From contig CAZJYI010000017.1 in the NCBI GenBank assembly GCA_964550025.1, positions 40,675 to 104,674 of the forward strand: a DNA stretch of 64,000 nucleotides, in the 5' to 3' direction. The translations under genes and the position numbers were made by a program. The notes below the pieces were generated by a model. It ran no database searches. It saw only the letters and a list, made by a program, of their open reading frames with translations, and was not told the DNA's origin. Positions 1 to 9,000 of the stretch are shown one piece after another; positions within the stretch are counted from its first letter, which is position 1; every line of letters begins with the position of its first letter. The DNA is from CAZJYI01 sp964550025 (GTDB lineage: Bacteria > Verrucomicrobiota > Kiritimatiellia > UBA8416 > CAYOBW01).

Positions 1-243
1 CTGCTGGATGCGGTGGTGTCGGGGTGTCGCTCGAAGTTCCGACCCGTCATCATGACAACGGTCACGACAGCGCTTGGACTGCTGCCGTTGGTCATCGCCA
101 CCGGGACCGGGTCCGAGATCCAGAAACCGCTTGCCATTGTCGTGATCGGAGGACTCGTGTCGTCGACGTTGCTGACACTTGTTGTGATTCCAACACTCTA
201 TCTGTGGATCGGTTCAAGGGGGGGTGGTCAGATCAGCTCATAG
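1..243 (+). CDS. RND efflux transporter, C-terminal end (partial)
   Basis: The frame is open from base 1 to a TAG at 241-243, giving the last 80 residues of a protein that starts outside the window. The segment FRPVIMTTVTTALGLLPL, then ATGTGSEIQKPLA, then two hydrophobic stretches ending VVIPTLYLW, is the hallmark end of a CusA/CzcA/AcrB-type resistance-nodulation-division inner-membrane pump (the last helices of the second transmembrane half). Such pumps export metals or drugs by proton antiport with a periplasmic adaptor and an outer-membrane channel, neither visible here. The GTGSEIQKPLA form resembles heavy-metal (HME) members, but substrate cannot be assigned from the tail. Its last 16 bases overlap the end of convergent feoC. 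Confidence 0.9.
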   Translation: MLDAVVSGCRSKFRPVIMTTVTTALGLLPLVIATGTGSEIQKPLAIVVIGGLVSSTLLTLVVIPTLYLWIGSRGGGQISS

Positions 244-446
244 ACCAGCATGTCTTCGCGACACGCCGACGTGCAGCCCGAACAGAGGGCGCTGCCGCCG
301 ACGGTGTCCAACCGGACCTGCCCCTTGTCGACGAGCACCTGCAGCATTGGCTCCAGCGCGTCGGCCTCCATGTCGAAGTGCCGGGCCAGCTCGCGCAGGG
401 TCATTCTGCCGCGTTCTGCCAGTAGCTGCTTTGTCTCGCGGAGCAT
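228..446 (-). CDS. feoC: FeoC-like winged-helix protein
   Basis: This 72-residue protein begins MLRETKQLLAERGRMTLREL, the FeoC-type winged-helix fold, and ends with a cysteine cluster CSGCTSAC (C-x2-C-x3-C) that in this family is proposed to hold an iron-sulfur cluster or sense iron. FeoC is a small cytoplasmic partner of FeoB, regulating it or protecting it from proteolysis. I chose ATG 446 because the family starts at this helix and because feoB stops at 449, two bases away, so the genes are translationally linked. A longer frame to 521 would add an unrelated arginine-rich extension inside feoB. Its 3' end overlaps the RND gene tail to tail by 16 bases. Confidence 0.82.
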   Translation of the reverse strand: MLRETKQLLAERGRMTLRELARHFDMEADALEPMLQVLVDKGQVRLDTVGGSALCSGCTSACREDMLVYELI

Positions 447-448
447 GG

Positions 449-2776
449 CTACGCCCCGACCGTCAAGGTTCGTGCTCTCGCGCGGAGTCCGCCATAGAGG
501 GCCGCCAGCGATACGAGGCATGCCACCATCCAGCCCGCTGAGGTCCCCGGGTGTTGGGCAAAGGTCGCGAACTGGTAGAACAGTGTCCCCGTGACCCAGG
601 CCAGCAGCGTCAGGTACCCGACCGCGAAGATGGCCCAGTTGAGGTTCGTCTCACGGTAGATGGCTGCAATGGCCGCCACGCATGGCGCGTAGATGAGGAT
701 GAACAGCAGGTAGGCGATCGCACCGGCCCTGCCGTCGAAGTACCTGGCCATCGCCGTCACCGTGCTCGACTTGATCTCCATGTCCTCTGCGACGGTTTCG
801 GTATCGCTCAAGTCGTCGTCGATCCTGACGCCCATCGGATCGGCCAGCCCCTTGCCGAAGTCCTCGAAGCCGGCGGGAATGGCCGCGAAGGCACTCGCGA
901 TGCCACCCCAAAAGCTGAACTCCTCCTCTTTGGGCTCCACATCGGATGCTCCCGCCGCCGTGGCGGCATCTTCCTCCGCCATGGCCGCGTACAGAGAGTC
1001 GAGCGTTCCCACCACGGCCTCCTTGGCGAAGAGGCCGGTGAAAAGGCCGACGGCGCCCGGCCAGTTGTCCTCGGTCAAACCGAGGGGCCGGAAGACGACG
1101 CCGACCTTCCTGCTCACCGTGCTGAGTACCGACCGCTGAGAACCCTCATTGCCGAAACTGCCGTCCGTGCCGATCGAGTTGAGGAAGCTCAACACCACGA
1201 CGACCACCATGATGACGCGACCCGCGCGGATTATGAAAGTCTTGAGGCGGTTCCACGTGTGGAACATGATGCCGCGGAACGTCGGCAGGTGGTATGGCGG
1301 CAACTCCATCACGAAGGTGGATGTTTCTCCGTGCAGAATCGTCTTTTTCATGAGCAGACCGGTCAGCACCGCCAGTACGATGCCGGTGAAGTACAGGCCG
1401 AACAGGACACTTCCGCCGTGGTAGGGGAAGAACGCCGCCACGAAGAGCGTGTAGACCGGCAGGCGCGCGCCGCACGACATGAAGGGATTCATCATGATCG
1501 TCAGGATGCGGTCCCGGTTGTTCTCCAGTGTCCGGGTCGCCATGATCGCCGGCACGTTGCAGCCGAAACCGACGAGCATGGGAATGAACGCCTTGCCCGG
1601 CAGGCCAACGGTTCGCAACAGGCGATCCATAACGAACGCCGCCCGGGCCATGTACCCCGAGTCCTCCAGGAAGGAGAGACACAGGAAGATGAAGAAGATG
1701 GGCGGAATGAACGTAGCCACGGTCTGAATCCCGCCACCTAGACCGCCGGCCAGCAGCGATATCAGCCATTCGGGCGTCTTGACGGCGCCCAGCAGCTTCC
1801 CGAATCCGTCTACAAAGATCGTGCCGCACAGCCCGTCGAAGAAGTCGATGAACGGCGCGCCCAGGTTGATCGTGGCCACGAAGACGAGATACATGACTGC
1901 GAGAAAGATGGGGATCCCGGCCACGCGGTTCAGCACTACCCGGTCGATCGCGTCCGAAACAGTGCGGCGGACCTGGCTGTCACGATGGACGACGTCCCTA
2001 ACCAAGCCGTGGATGAACCCGTATCGACCATCCGAAATGACGATGTCGAGGTCTTCACCCGTGTGTTTCTCGACACGCTGTGTCTCGGAGGCTACGAGGT
2101 CGTCAACGCCGGCGCCCTTGACCATGTCAAGAGCCAGCTCATCCTGCTCCAGCGTCTTCAGGGCCAGCCAACGTGTATCGACGCCTCTTTCCCGGGCCGC
2201 GGCGTCAACCTTGGGCTGCAGCCTGGATACGGCGTTCTCGAGCTCGGAGTCGTAGCCGACGTGCGTGTCGGGTACTCCCCCGGCGTGCGCGACCGTCATG
2301 ATCGCTTCGCGCAGTTTGTCTATCCCGGTGCCCTTCTTCGCCACGATCGGTATCACGGGGCACCCGAGATGCTGGGCAAGGTGGTCCGTCTCGATCCGGA
2401 TCTGCCGTTTCTTCGCGATGTCCACCATGTTGAGAGCGACCAACACGGGCACACGCATCTCCAGGAGCTGCGTGGTCAGGTAAAGATTGCGCTCGAGATT
2501 GGAGGCGTCGACGATGTTCACGACGACATCAGGCGTGTCTGTCAGGATGTGTTTGCGTGCGATCGACTCATCGATCGAGTAGGCCGAGAACGAGTAGATC
2601 CCGGGGAGGTCCGTCACGTCCACTCGCGTGCCGTCCTCCTCATAGTAGCCGTCGATGCGCTCGACGGTCACTCCCGGCCAGTTGCCGACGTGCTGATGAG
2701 AGCCGGTCAAATCGTTGAATAGCGTCGTCTTGCCGCAGTTCGGATTGCCGGCAATCGCTATCTTGAGATTGTCCAT
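449..2776 (-). CDS. feoB: Ferrous iron transporter FeoB
   Basis: The 775-residue length matches typical FeoB (E. coli about 773). An N-terminal G domain carries GNPNCGKTT (residues 10-18, G1/P-loop), NWPGVTVE (G2 region), DLPG (56-59, G3) and NMVD (116-119, G4). A spacer helical domain follows, then the membrane domain with two Gate repeats (GFGCNVPAIMATR is diagnostic) and a predicted cytoplasmic loop rich in acidic residues near 620-680. The protein imports Fe2+ across the inner membrane in a GTP-dependent way, mainly under anoxic conditions. No feoA lies beside it or is fused to it. It follows a small barrel gene by 19 bases and precedes feoC by two, so the three form an operon. Confidence 0.97.
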   Translation of the reverse strand: MDNLKIAIAGNPNCGKTTLFNDLTGSHQHVGNWPGVTVERIDGYYEEDGTRVDVTDLPGIYSFSAYSIDESIARKHILTDTPDVVVNIVDASNLERNLYLTTQLLEMRVPVLVALNMVDIAKKRQIRIETDHLAQHLGCPVIPIVAKKGTGIDKLREAIMTVAHAGGVPDTHVGYDSELENAVSRLQPKVDAAARERGVDTRWLALKTLEQDELALDMVKGAGVDDLVASETQRVEKHTGEDLDIVISDGRYGFIHGLVRDVVHRDSQVRRTVSDAIDRVVLNRVAGIPIFLAVMYLVFVATINLGAPFIDFFDGLCGTIFVDGFGKLLGAVKTPEWLISLLAGGLGGGIQTVATFIPPIFFIFLCLSFLEDSGYMARAAFVMDRLLRTVGLPGKAFIPMLVGFGCNVPAIMATRTLENNRDRILTIMMNPFMSCGARLPVYTLFVAAFFPYHGGSVLFGLYFTGIVLAVLTGLLMKKTILHGETSTFVMELPPYHLPTFRGIMFHTWNRLKTFIIRAGRVIMVVVVVLSFLNSIGTDGSFGNEGSQRSVLSTVSRKVGVVFRPLGLTEDNWPGAVGLFTGLFAKEAVVGTLDSLYAAMAEEDAATAAGASDVEPKEEEFSFWGGIASAFAAIPAGFEDFGKGLADPMGVRIDDDLSDTETVAEDMEIKSSTVTAMARYFDGRAGAIAYLLFILIYAPCVAAIAAIYRETNLNWAIFAVGYLTLLAWVTGTLFYQFATFAQHPGTSAGWMVACLVSLAALYGGLRARARTLTVGA

Positions 2777-2795
2777 TCTGATCTCCGTATTCTCC

Positions 2796-3356
2796 TCAAT
2801 GCGTGCAGACCAGTGAGACTCCGCCGCCCAGCACGGCCTCGACGAACGATCCCTCCGCTTCGAACGAGTGGTACCAGTCCGCGTGCGCCGTAAGGCCGCC
2901 CGGGATCCCGCCGTAGGCGAGGCTGGCGCCCACCTCGTTGTCCTCTTCGTCGTCGCTCAAGAAACGCAGGTGCATGTAGCCGACGGATGCCTCCCAGTCC
3001 CCGTACTCGACGGTATAGTTCAAGTAAGCGTTGAACTCGGTGTACTCCGTGCCCGGGCTGGCCGCGTACCAGGCGCCAAGGTCGAACCCCCTGTACAAGG
3101 CATCGACGGTCGTGCCCACGAGATCCTCCCCGTCAAGCATGTCCCGTCCTTCCAGCACGTAGCGACTGTCCCAGGCGAACACCATGTCGATCTGAAGCTC
3201 GTCCGCAACCCGCCCCAGCAGGAGCCGGTGGGCCGGCTCCTTGCCTTCGGCCGGAGCGTGCACTGACTGCGCCGGCGTGTTCACCGGTCCGACACTGCCC
3301 ATCAGTGCCGCGAGCAGCAATCCCTTCAACGCAACGCTCAATGCTCTCTTCATCAT
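2796..3356 (-). CDS. Putative outer-membrane barrel protein, possibly C-terminally truncated
   Basis: The 186-residue product starts MMKRALSVALKGLLLAALMG, a signal peptide, followed by alternating strands with aromatic ends (YTEFNAYLNYTVEYGDWEAS, VGYMHLRFL, GLTAHADWYHSFEAEG) typical of a small beta barrel. ATG 3356 has GAGG six bases upstream; a longer frame to 3425 adds a charged, unlikely leader. It is the first gene of the feo operon, 19 bases before feoB, so a role in outer-membrane iron entry is possible but inferred. The last residues, AVLGGGVSLVCTH, break the strand pattern and no terminal aromatic strand is seen, so the end may have been lost by frameshift. Exact family not recognised. 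Confidence 0.6.
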   Translation of the reverse strand: MMKRALSVALKGLLLAALMGSVGPVNTPAQSVHAPAEGKEPAHRLLLGRVADELQIDMVFAWDSRYVLEGRDMLDGEDLVGTTVDALYRGFDLGAWYAASPGTEYTEFNAYLNYTVEYGDWEASVGYMHLRFLSDDEEDNEVGASLAYGGIPGGLTAHADWYHSFEAEGSFVEAVLGGGVSLVCTH

Positions 3357-3490
3357 CGCTCGCCTCGTTCTCAGGCAGGACGCCTGTTCTCGGTCTGGTT
3401 CACGCATTTGCACTTGTGTGCCCACCCATTCTCCGTGTTGTCTTCACGGTCTTCGTTCGGATTGCCGACTCGGACCGAGGTCCTTTGAAA

Positions 3491-3506
3491 GTTTGGAGCG
3501 CCAAAC
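3491..3506. promoter_or_regulatory. Palindromic operator candidate at the feo promoter
   Basis: A perfect inverted repeat, GTTTGG-N4-CCAAAC, overlaps the proposed -10 element and the start point of the feo transcript. This is a classic repressor position. The arms do not match the canonical Fur box; a DtxR/IdeR-type or other metalloregulator is possible. Identity of the regulator is not shown by the sequence. Confidence 0.45.
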
Positions 3507-3532
3507 ATATTAAGGCGGGCCGTACTTGTCAA
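3504..3532 (-). promoter_or_regulatory. Sigma-70-type promoter of the feo operon
   Basis: Read on the minus strand there is a perfect TTGACA (3532-3527), 17 bases, then TATGTT (3509-3504, 4 of 6). The predicted start is near 3497, giving a leader of about 140 bases before the barrel gene at 3356. Confidence 0.5.
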
Positions 3533-3706
3533 CCCTCCTTTTCGTGCTTTTCCGCTTGAGAGGTGGATTGCCAAAAACCGTTAGTGGAATGCCACAGAAG
3601 GCACAGTGCAGCATAGGCGCAACCAGAGACGGGAACAACCACGGATCACACTGATACCACGAATCGGAAAGGTCCACGGACTTGATCCGATGCAAGCCGT
3701 TTGAGC
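3533..3706. other. Intergenic spacer upstream of feo and downstream of the anti-sigma gene
   Basis: No gene is apparent. Around 3640-3662 the text ACCACGGATCACACTGATAC resembles the degenerate 'cacgga/cactga' spacer repeats common in environmental genomes. No terminator with a T-tract is seen. Confidence 0.4.
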
Positions 3707-5089
3707 CTACGGCGACTGCCGGTGGCTGTGCGACGGTGCCAGAGCGAGCAAAGCCATGGAGGTGCTGTAGAGGCACCCGCCCGCGCTGCCCCAGCGGTCG
3801 TCCGCGCGCCAGGTTCCCTTGCCGTCCCCCGCTGATTGCTGCCGCGCGGCGAGAGAAGACCGGTTTGCCGCGAGAGCGCCGCGGAAGGCGTCCGGGCCGG
3901 CCTCTGTCAGGGCAGAGGAGTGGAAGTAGGCCCCGTAGTAGTCATCGGGTGTCTCTCCCGCAAGCCGGCTGACGCCCCGCACGACCCGGGCCTTGAGATC
4001 CGGATCGACAGGAATGTCCAGGTTCTGAGTCGCAAGCAGGCAATACGCTCCCATCATGGTCACGGTGTTGGGACCTTCCGGGTAGTGCTGTGTGCGCTCA
4101 TACCCGAAGAAGCCTCTGCCGTCCACGGTTCCCGACATCCAGTGCAACGCCTGGCGAAGGGGGACCCTGTTCTCCCTCCAGCCCAGCCGGTCGGCGAGTA
4201 GAAGAGACTGCACCTGCCACGCGGTGACGGACGTATTCGGCAGGTCTTGCCGGCCGGCGGCGTATCCCCACCCGCCTGAGTGCGACTGGCGGCTGCGAAT
4301 GAAGGTCAGCGCCCTGGCTATGGGAGCGCGCAGAGCTTCGTCCCGCGTCACGCAGTAGGTCTCCAGCAGGGCGAGTGTGGCGATCCCCTGGTTGTACATG
4401 GTTCCGTCGAAGTCTTTGCCGAATCGGCCATCGTCCGCCTGTCCCCGAAGAAGGAACGTCGCGGCCCGTGAAAGGGGAGTTCCGGTCTCCGAAGCACTCC
4501 GCTCCGACCGCGTGATGGCCAGGATGGCGAGTCCGTTCAGTGCCGGTGCGTATTCCGGCTGTCCGCCCAGTTCCTCTACGTTCCACCCGCCCGAGGCAGT
4601 CTGCTTTGCCAGCAGCCAGTCGATTCCCTTGCCTACGGCATTGACCTGCGCCGTCGCTCCCACGGGTTGCTCCGCGCCGCTCCTTGCGAGGCGATGCACG
4701 AGCAACGCGCCTCCCGGCAGGACGAGCAGGGCGGCGGCAATGCGCACGAGCCGCGGCGTGGCAAGGGAGAACCAGCGTGTGTTGTCCTTGTCAGCATCCT
4801 TGTTGCGGGGACGGAGGCTGTGTAAGCCGTCCCTCCATGCCCTTTGCGGGATTCGCTCCAGGATGCCTGGGACGAGATCGCGCGTGTCCGGCGTGTCCGC
4901 CGATGGCCGCAGCATGCCCAGTGTCTCTCGTGCGTCGGTCGCGATGGCCCGGCACGGCGTGCACCGGCTCAAGTGCTGCCGGGCGGCTTCGGCCTCGTCT
5001 GCCGTCTCCCCGTCCACGGCAAAGGCGACGACGTCCTCGGGCAGCGGGCAGCCTTCCCTCCGGTCCCGCGTCTCGCTATCGGTCTTCAT
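3707..5089 (-). CDS. Zinc-finger anti-sigma protein fused to a terpene-cyclase-fold domain
   Basis: The 460-residue product starts MKTDSETRDRREGCPLPEDV; this ATG overlaps the end of the sigma gene by 14 bases, whereas the longer frame is sigma-gene shadow. Residues 15-60 hold HLSRCTPC (H-x3-C-x2-C), the zinc-binding anti-sigma motif. One membrane helix (RLVRIAAALLVLPGGALLVH) follows. The periplasmic part has repeated GGW/GRFG-type alpha-alpha turns (SGGWNVEELGG, DDGRFGKDFDG, SGGWGYAAG), as in the squalene cyclase/prenyltransferase repeat fold, but I see no DXDD-type catalytic acid motif. It probably holds the partner sigma factor at the membrane and senses a periplasmic signal through the barrel. 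Sensing is inference; the fold call is fairly firm. Confidence 0.8.
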   Translation of the reverse strand: MKTDSETRDRREGCPLPEDVVAFAVDGETADEAEAARQHLSRCTPCRAIATDARETLGMLRPSADTPDTRDLVPGILERIPQRAWRDGLHSLRPRNKDADKDNTRWFSLATPRLVRIAAALLVLPGGALLVHRLARSGAEQPVGATAQVNAVGKGIDWLLAKQTASGGWNVEELGGQPEYAPALNGLAILAITRSERSASETGTPLSRAATFLLRGQADDGRFGKDFDGTMYNQGIATLALLETYCVTRDEALRAPIARALTFIRSRQSHSGGWGYAAGRQDLPNTSVTAWQVQSLLLADRLGWRENRVPLRQALHWMSGTVDGRGFFGYERTQHYPEGPNTVTMMGAYCLLATQNLDIPVDPDLKARVVRGVSRLAGETPDDYYGAYFHSSALTEAGPDAFRGALAANRSSLAARQQSAGDGKGTWRADDRWGSAGGCLYSTSMALLALAPSHSHRQSP

Positions 5090-5642
5090 CGGCCAATGCC
5101 TCTCTGAGCTTTCTGAGTGCGTGGAACATGCGGGTCTTGACCGTTCCGAGGGGAACGTCGAGCACGTCCGCGATTTCGCGGTACTTGAATCCCTGGTAGA
5201 CACTCATTACCACAACCGTTCGCATCTCATCCGTGAGCTGGTTCAGTGCTTCCGAAGCGCGGGCCTTCGCCTCGTCGAGCGCGTCCGTACCTGCCGGACG
5301 CCGGAACTCCGCGTCTCCCGCCAATTTGTCGTAGGCCTTCTTTCTCCGGCCGAGCGCCCGGCAATGATCCACCCAGGTTCTCCGGGCCAGCATGTAAAGA
5401 AACGTCGTGAACTTCGCCGTGGGCTGGTACTTATTCCGGTACTTGAACAGCCTCACGAACGTTTCCTGCGCCAGATCCTCGGCACTGCTATAATCGCCCA
5501 TGCGGCCGAAAAAGTTCACGAGCCCATCCTGATGCCTTCGCACCAGCGTGGTGAAGGCGTCCCTGTCGCGCTTCGCCACGAGGGCCATCAGCGATTCATC
5601 CGGCATCGAGAGGGCCGCTTCTTCCTGTGGTTGCTGCGTCAT
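5076..5642 (-). CDS. ECF-family RNA polymerase sigma factor
   Basis: The 188-residue protein has a sigma-2 region (about 24-92; DAFTTLVRRHQDGLVNFFGR, then AEDLAQETFVRLF) and a sigma-4 helix-turn-helix (about 125-180; EIADVLDVPLGTVKTRMFHA). It lacks sigma-3, as ECF factors do. It directs RNA polymerase to a dedicated promoter set and is presumably held by the membrane anti-sigma protein encoded by the overlapping downstream gene. The start ATG at 5642 gives the usual family N-terminus. A GGAAC-N16-GTC match upstream suggests autoregulation. Target genes cannot be read from the window. Confidence 0.93.
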   Translation of the reverse strand: MTQQPQEEAALSMPDESLMALVAKRDRDAFTTLVRRHQDGLVNFFGRMGDYSSAEDLAQETFVRLFKYRNKYQPTAKFTTFLYMLARRTWVDHCRALGRRKKAYDKLAGDAEFRRPAGTDALDEAKARASEALNQLTDEMRTVVVMSVYQGFKYREIADVLDVPLGTVKTRMFHALRKLREALADEDR

Positions 5643-5755
5643 TTCCGTCCTGTTTCATGGCCCGCATCATGGACCATTCACGCCGGCCATGCGATTACGG
5701 ACGCGAGCATCGCATGCGAACGGCGTCGCATGTCCGCTGCGGATTCATGCAAGTT

Positions 5756-5779
5756 GACACGGTTCGCGTACAGTGTTCC
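5756..5779 (-). promoter_or_regulatory. Possible ECF-type promoter of the sigma/anti-sigma operon
   Basis: On the minus strand GGAAC (5779-5775) is followed after 16 bases by GTC (5758-5756), the general layout of ECF promoters. It would leave a leader of about 100 bases before the sigma ATG. The motif is short and could be chance. Confidence 0.3.
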
Positions 5780-5828
5780 TTAGCTGCCCGGGAATGGCAA
5801 ACGAAAGGTGATGATGCAGCACCATCCC

Positions 5829-5955
5829 TGTAGCCCGCTTCCATGTCGCGCCGCAGCTTCTCAGCGAAGGCGGATGCCGGAAGCGGGCTGAAACTGGCAC
5901 GAAGACCCCTCGTTGGGGGGAAGCCCGCGCTTCCGCCCGTGGCGGACGGGCTACA
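5829..5955. repeat. Intergenic hairpin repeat
   Basis: TGTAGCCCGCTTCC (5829-5842) pairs with GGAAGCGGGCT (5879-5889), and its TGTAGCCCG also pairs with CGGGCTACA at 5947-5955. The same AGCCCGC core appears in the spacer repeat near 20604. It looks like a REP/BIME-type extragenic repeat. The rest of the 5643-6075 spacer shows no gene. Confidence 0.6.
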
Positions 5956-6075
5956 GGCTTTCGCAACGGGAACGGAGCGAATTCGATGCGTCAGCTCTGC
6001 CTCTTTCCGCATGCGTCACTGCAATATCCCCTGGGGGTATCTCGTTATCTGAAAAAGCGTGGGGGAGGTCTGTCT

Positions 6076-9000
6076 ATGAAAAGAGACGCGATCCGGCGGT
6101 GTGGCCGTAGTGTGGCGGCGTGGCTTGCCGCGGGGTGCCTTTCCACTTGTGTTTTGCATGCCGGGGCCGGCACGCCGTGGATGCAGTTTGCGAATGAGAC
6201 GGTCCTTGACCGCCTGTCGCTTGTCATGTCCAACACGAACCTCGATGGCGAAACCGACTACAAAGCGAACTTCTCGGGCTGTTGTCTTTCGCCTTCGCGC
6301 GACGAATTGCTGATTGCGATCAACCGGTCAGAGAACTTCAGCAAGCCGCCGGCCATCCAGGTCTACGATAGGGCCGGGAACTACCTGCGGCACATCAGCC
6401 TGAACGACTTCAACGACGTGGAGGGGTTGTGCCTCTACGACGCCGCGCGCAACGTGTACGCGCTCGTCGATGAATCGGTGAACGATATCACGCTCGTGAC
6501 AATCACGAACGGAACAACTGCCATCGCCAAGTCTGAAGGCGTCGTGCTGGCAACCGGTATCGCTCCCGGCGCCGACGGCCTGGAAGGTGTCACCTACGAC
6601 ACGACCCGGGACGTGTTCTATGTCGTTCAGGAGCTCCCCATGGCGGTGTTCCAGGTCTCGACAAATGGCGGCAGTGTCGTCTCCGAAGAGCTGTTTCACG
6701 CACCCAGCGTTCTCGCCGGTCTCTGCACCGATCTGGCCGACATTCGATATGATCCTTCGAGCGATCACCTGTTTCTCTTGAGCGACGAAAGCAAACTGAT
6801 TGTGGAGTGCGAACGGGATGGCACCATCATTGCCACGCGCCCCATTGCGGGGACGCAGCCGGAGGGCATCGCGCTGGTTCCCGGGGAACCGTGGATCTAC
6901 CTCTGTGGGGAGCCGAACGAGCTGTACGGCTACGAAGTAGCCGCACTTTCACAGGACATTGCCGAAGGATCGCAGGTTGATCTGACCGTCATCCTGAACA
7001 CTCCCGCCACAAACGTTGTCTCCGCGGGCTGGAGCGTCACGAGCGCGACGGCTTCGCCCGGGCTGGATTTCGCCCTGCCCTCCACGGGGACGCTGACCTT
7101 CGCGGTGGGAACGAGTTGTGCCACTGTGAGCGTCCACGCGCTGCCCGATACGGAGGTCGAAGGCGACGAAGTGCTGCGCGTTAGCCTGACCAACGCCGCG
7201 GGTGCCATGCTCGGAACTGACGACGTGCACCTGCTCAACACTGTCAATGCGCCGGCCGCGATGCCCATGCTCGACGACGTCCCGTTCGACTGTGCCGAGG
7301 TGCCGACAGCTACCCCGTCGTTTGTCTTCATGTCCGAAGATCCCGATGGTGTGGCCGATATCGCCTACCAGCTGCGCTGGTCGACGGATGCCGCCTTCAG
7401 CAATAGCATCACGCTTCGCGATTCGGATGCGGATGCAGGTTTCGAGAACGTTGAAGACGGTGGCGACGGCAATCCCTACACGGGGGGAGAGCGTGTTCGT
7501 TTCTCCATGCAACCTGGCGACGCCTTGCCAGACACGCCCGCGGGGCAGGCCGTCTACTGGCAGGTTCGGGGGCGGGACGTTGCCGCGGGGAACGGCTCGG
7601 GAGAGTGGGGCACCTGGAGCTCAGCGCAGTCCTTCCGGGTCAACAGCGGTCTGGCGCGGTCACGATGGGGTCAGGTGACGGAAACGCAGTTTGCGGGCGG
7701 CATCCTGGATGGCACGGCTACGAGCTCGAATGGTGTCGTTCTGGGGGACGCCGAGATCACGTTCGACAACGCGGGGGGCGGCAAAATCGACAACGGCACG
7801 TCGATCGTCATCCCGGGCTTCGCTGTGGCGGACATGCCCAACCGCATCCTGGTCGTCGGGCTCTCTGTGCGCGATAACGTGTCGGTCAGCTCCATCACCT
7901 ATGCCGGCAGTGCGCTGACACAACTGGATGCCGTGCAGAACGGTTCCGTGATTGGCGCTCAGATCTGGTACCTGCTCAACCCACCGGCAACGACGGGACA
8001 GGTGGCGGTGACCTTTGCCGGTAACGCCAGGGCGGTGGCGGGCGTCGCGTCCTGGTACCACGTAGACCCGTCAAGTCCGTTCGGCAGCGTGGCCAAGGCA
8101 ACCGGCAGGGGCCTGGAGGCATCCGTGGTTGCCTCGGGAGAGACCGATAGCGTGATTGTTGACACGGTTGGCCTTGCATTTGCTGCGAGGCCCGTTGCAA
8201 GGGGAGAACGGACACAACTTTGGGGGGACTATGTCACTGGCAGTGGTTTCCCCCGGCCCATGGTTGCAGGGGCGGGCAGTCACCGCGGCGGTGCGGCTTC
8301 GGTGACGCTGACCTGGACGTGGCAGGATTTCTGGCAGAGAAACCGCGACTGGGCGGTTATTGCCGTTCCACTGCAATGTGCGCCGAGCGCGCGCGGCACG
8401 ATCGTCTCTCCGGCAATCGAGTTGGCGTGGCAGCCCCCGGTCGTCAAGTGGCATGAGCTCGCGTTCCTGGACGACGAAACGGATGGGAGCATCTGCTATG
8501 ATGTGCAGTATGGGGTCGGCGATGCCTGGCGCAATACGGCCCTTACCAACCTGTTGACCTCACCCGTCGACTTGAGCGGGCTGGATCCGGTTGCTCACGG
8601 CAAGATCAGATTGAGGGCAACGTTGACGCGAGACACCGACACACCGCGCCTGGTGGAGTGGGGGGTGACGTGGATGTCCACGGCCACGTGTACCGTGCAC
8701 GTGGCATCCGAGTATGGCGGACTGTCGCCCGATGCTGATGTTCTGTCCGTGTCGAACGGCACCGTTTTGTGGCTGGCCGTTACCAACTCGCCCGTGGCGG
8801 TCGGGCAGGCGACGCAGTACGTATGCCGGGGATGGACACAGACGGGGTGTGATCCTCCGTCCGGAGCCGGCAATGCCACCGCACCGTACGCGGTCACCAA
8901 CCATGCGCTCCTCACCTGGCAGTGGCAGACGCAGTACTGGGTGTCCGCGACCGCCGGAGAGGGTGGGGGAGTTGACGGGGGGAACACGTGGGTCCCCCGC

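Noticed and set aside
551..1741. A 396-codon plus-strand frame inside feoB
   Set aside because: FeoB is unmistakable on the other strand; this frame has no recognisable domain.
5754..5781. Sigma-70 promoter for the gene at 6076 starting from TTGACA at 5754
   Set aside because: No acceptable -10 at 16-18 bases, and the leader would be over 290 bases.
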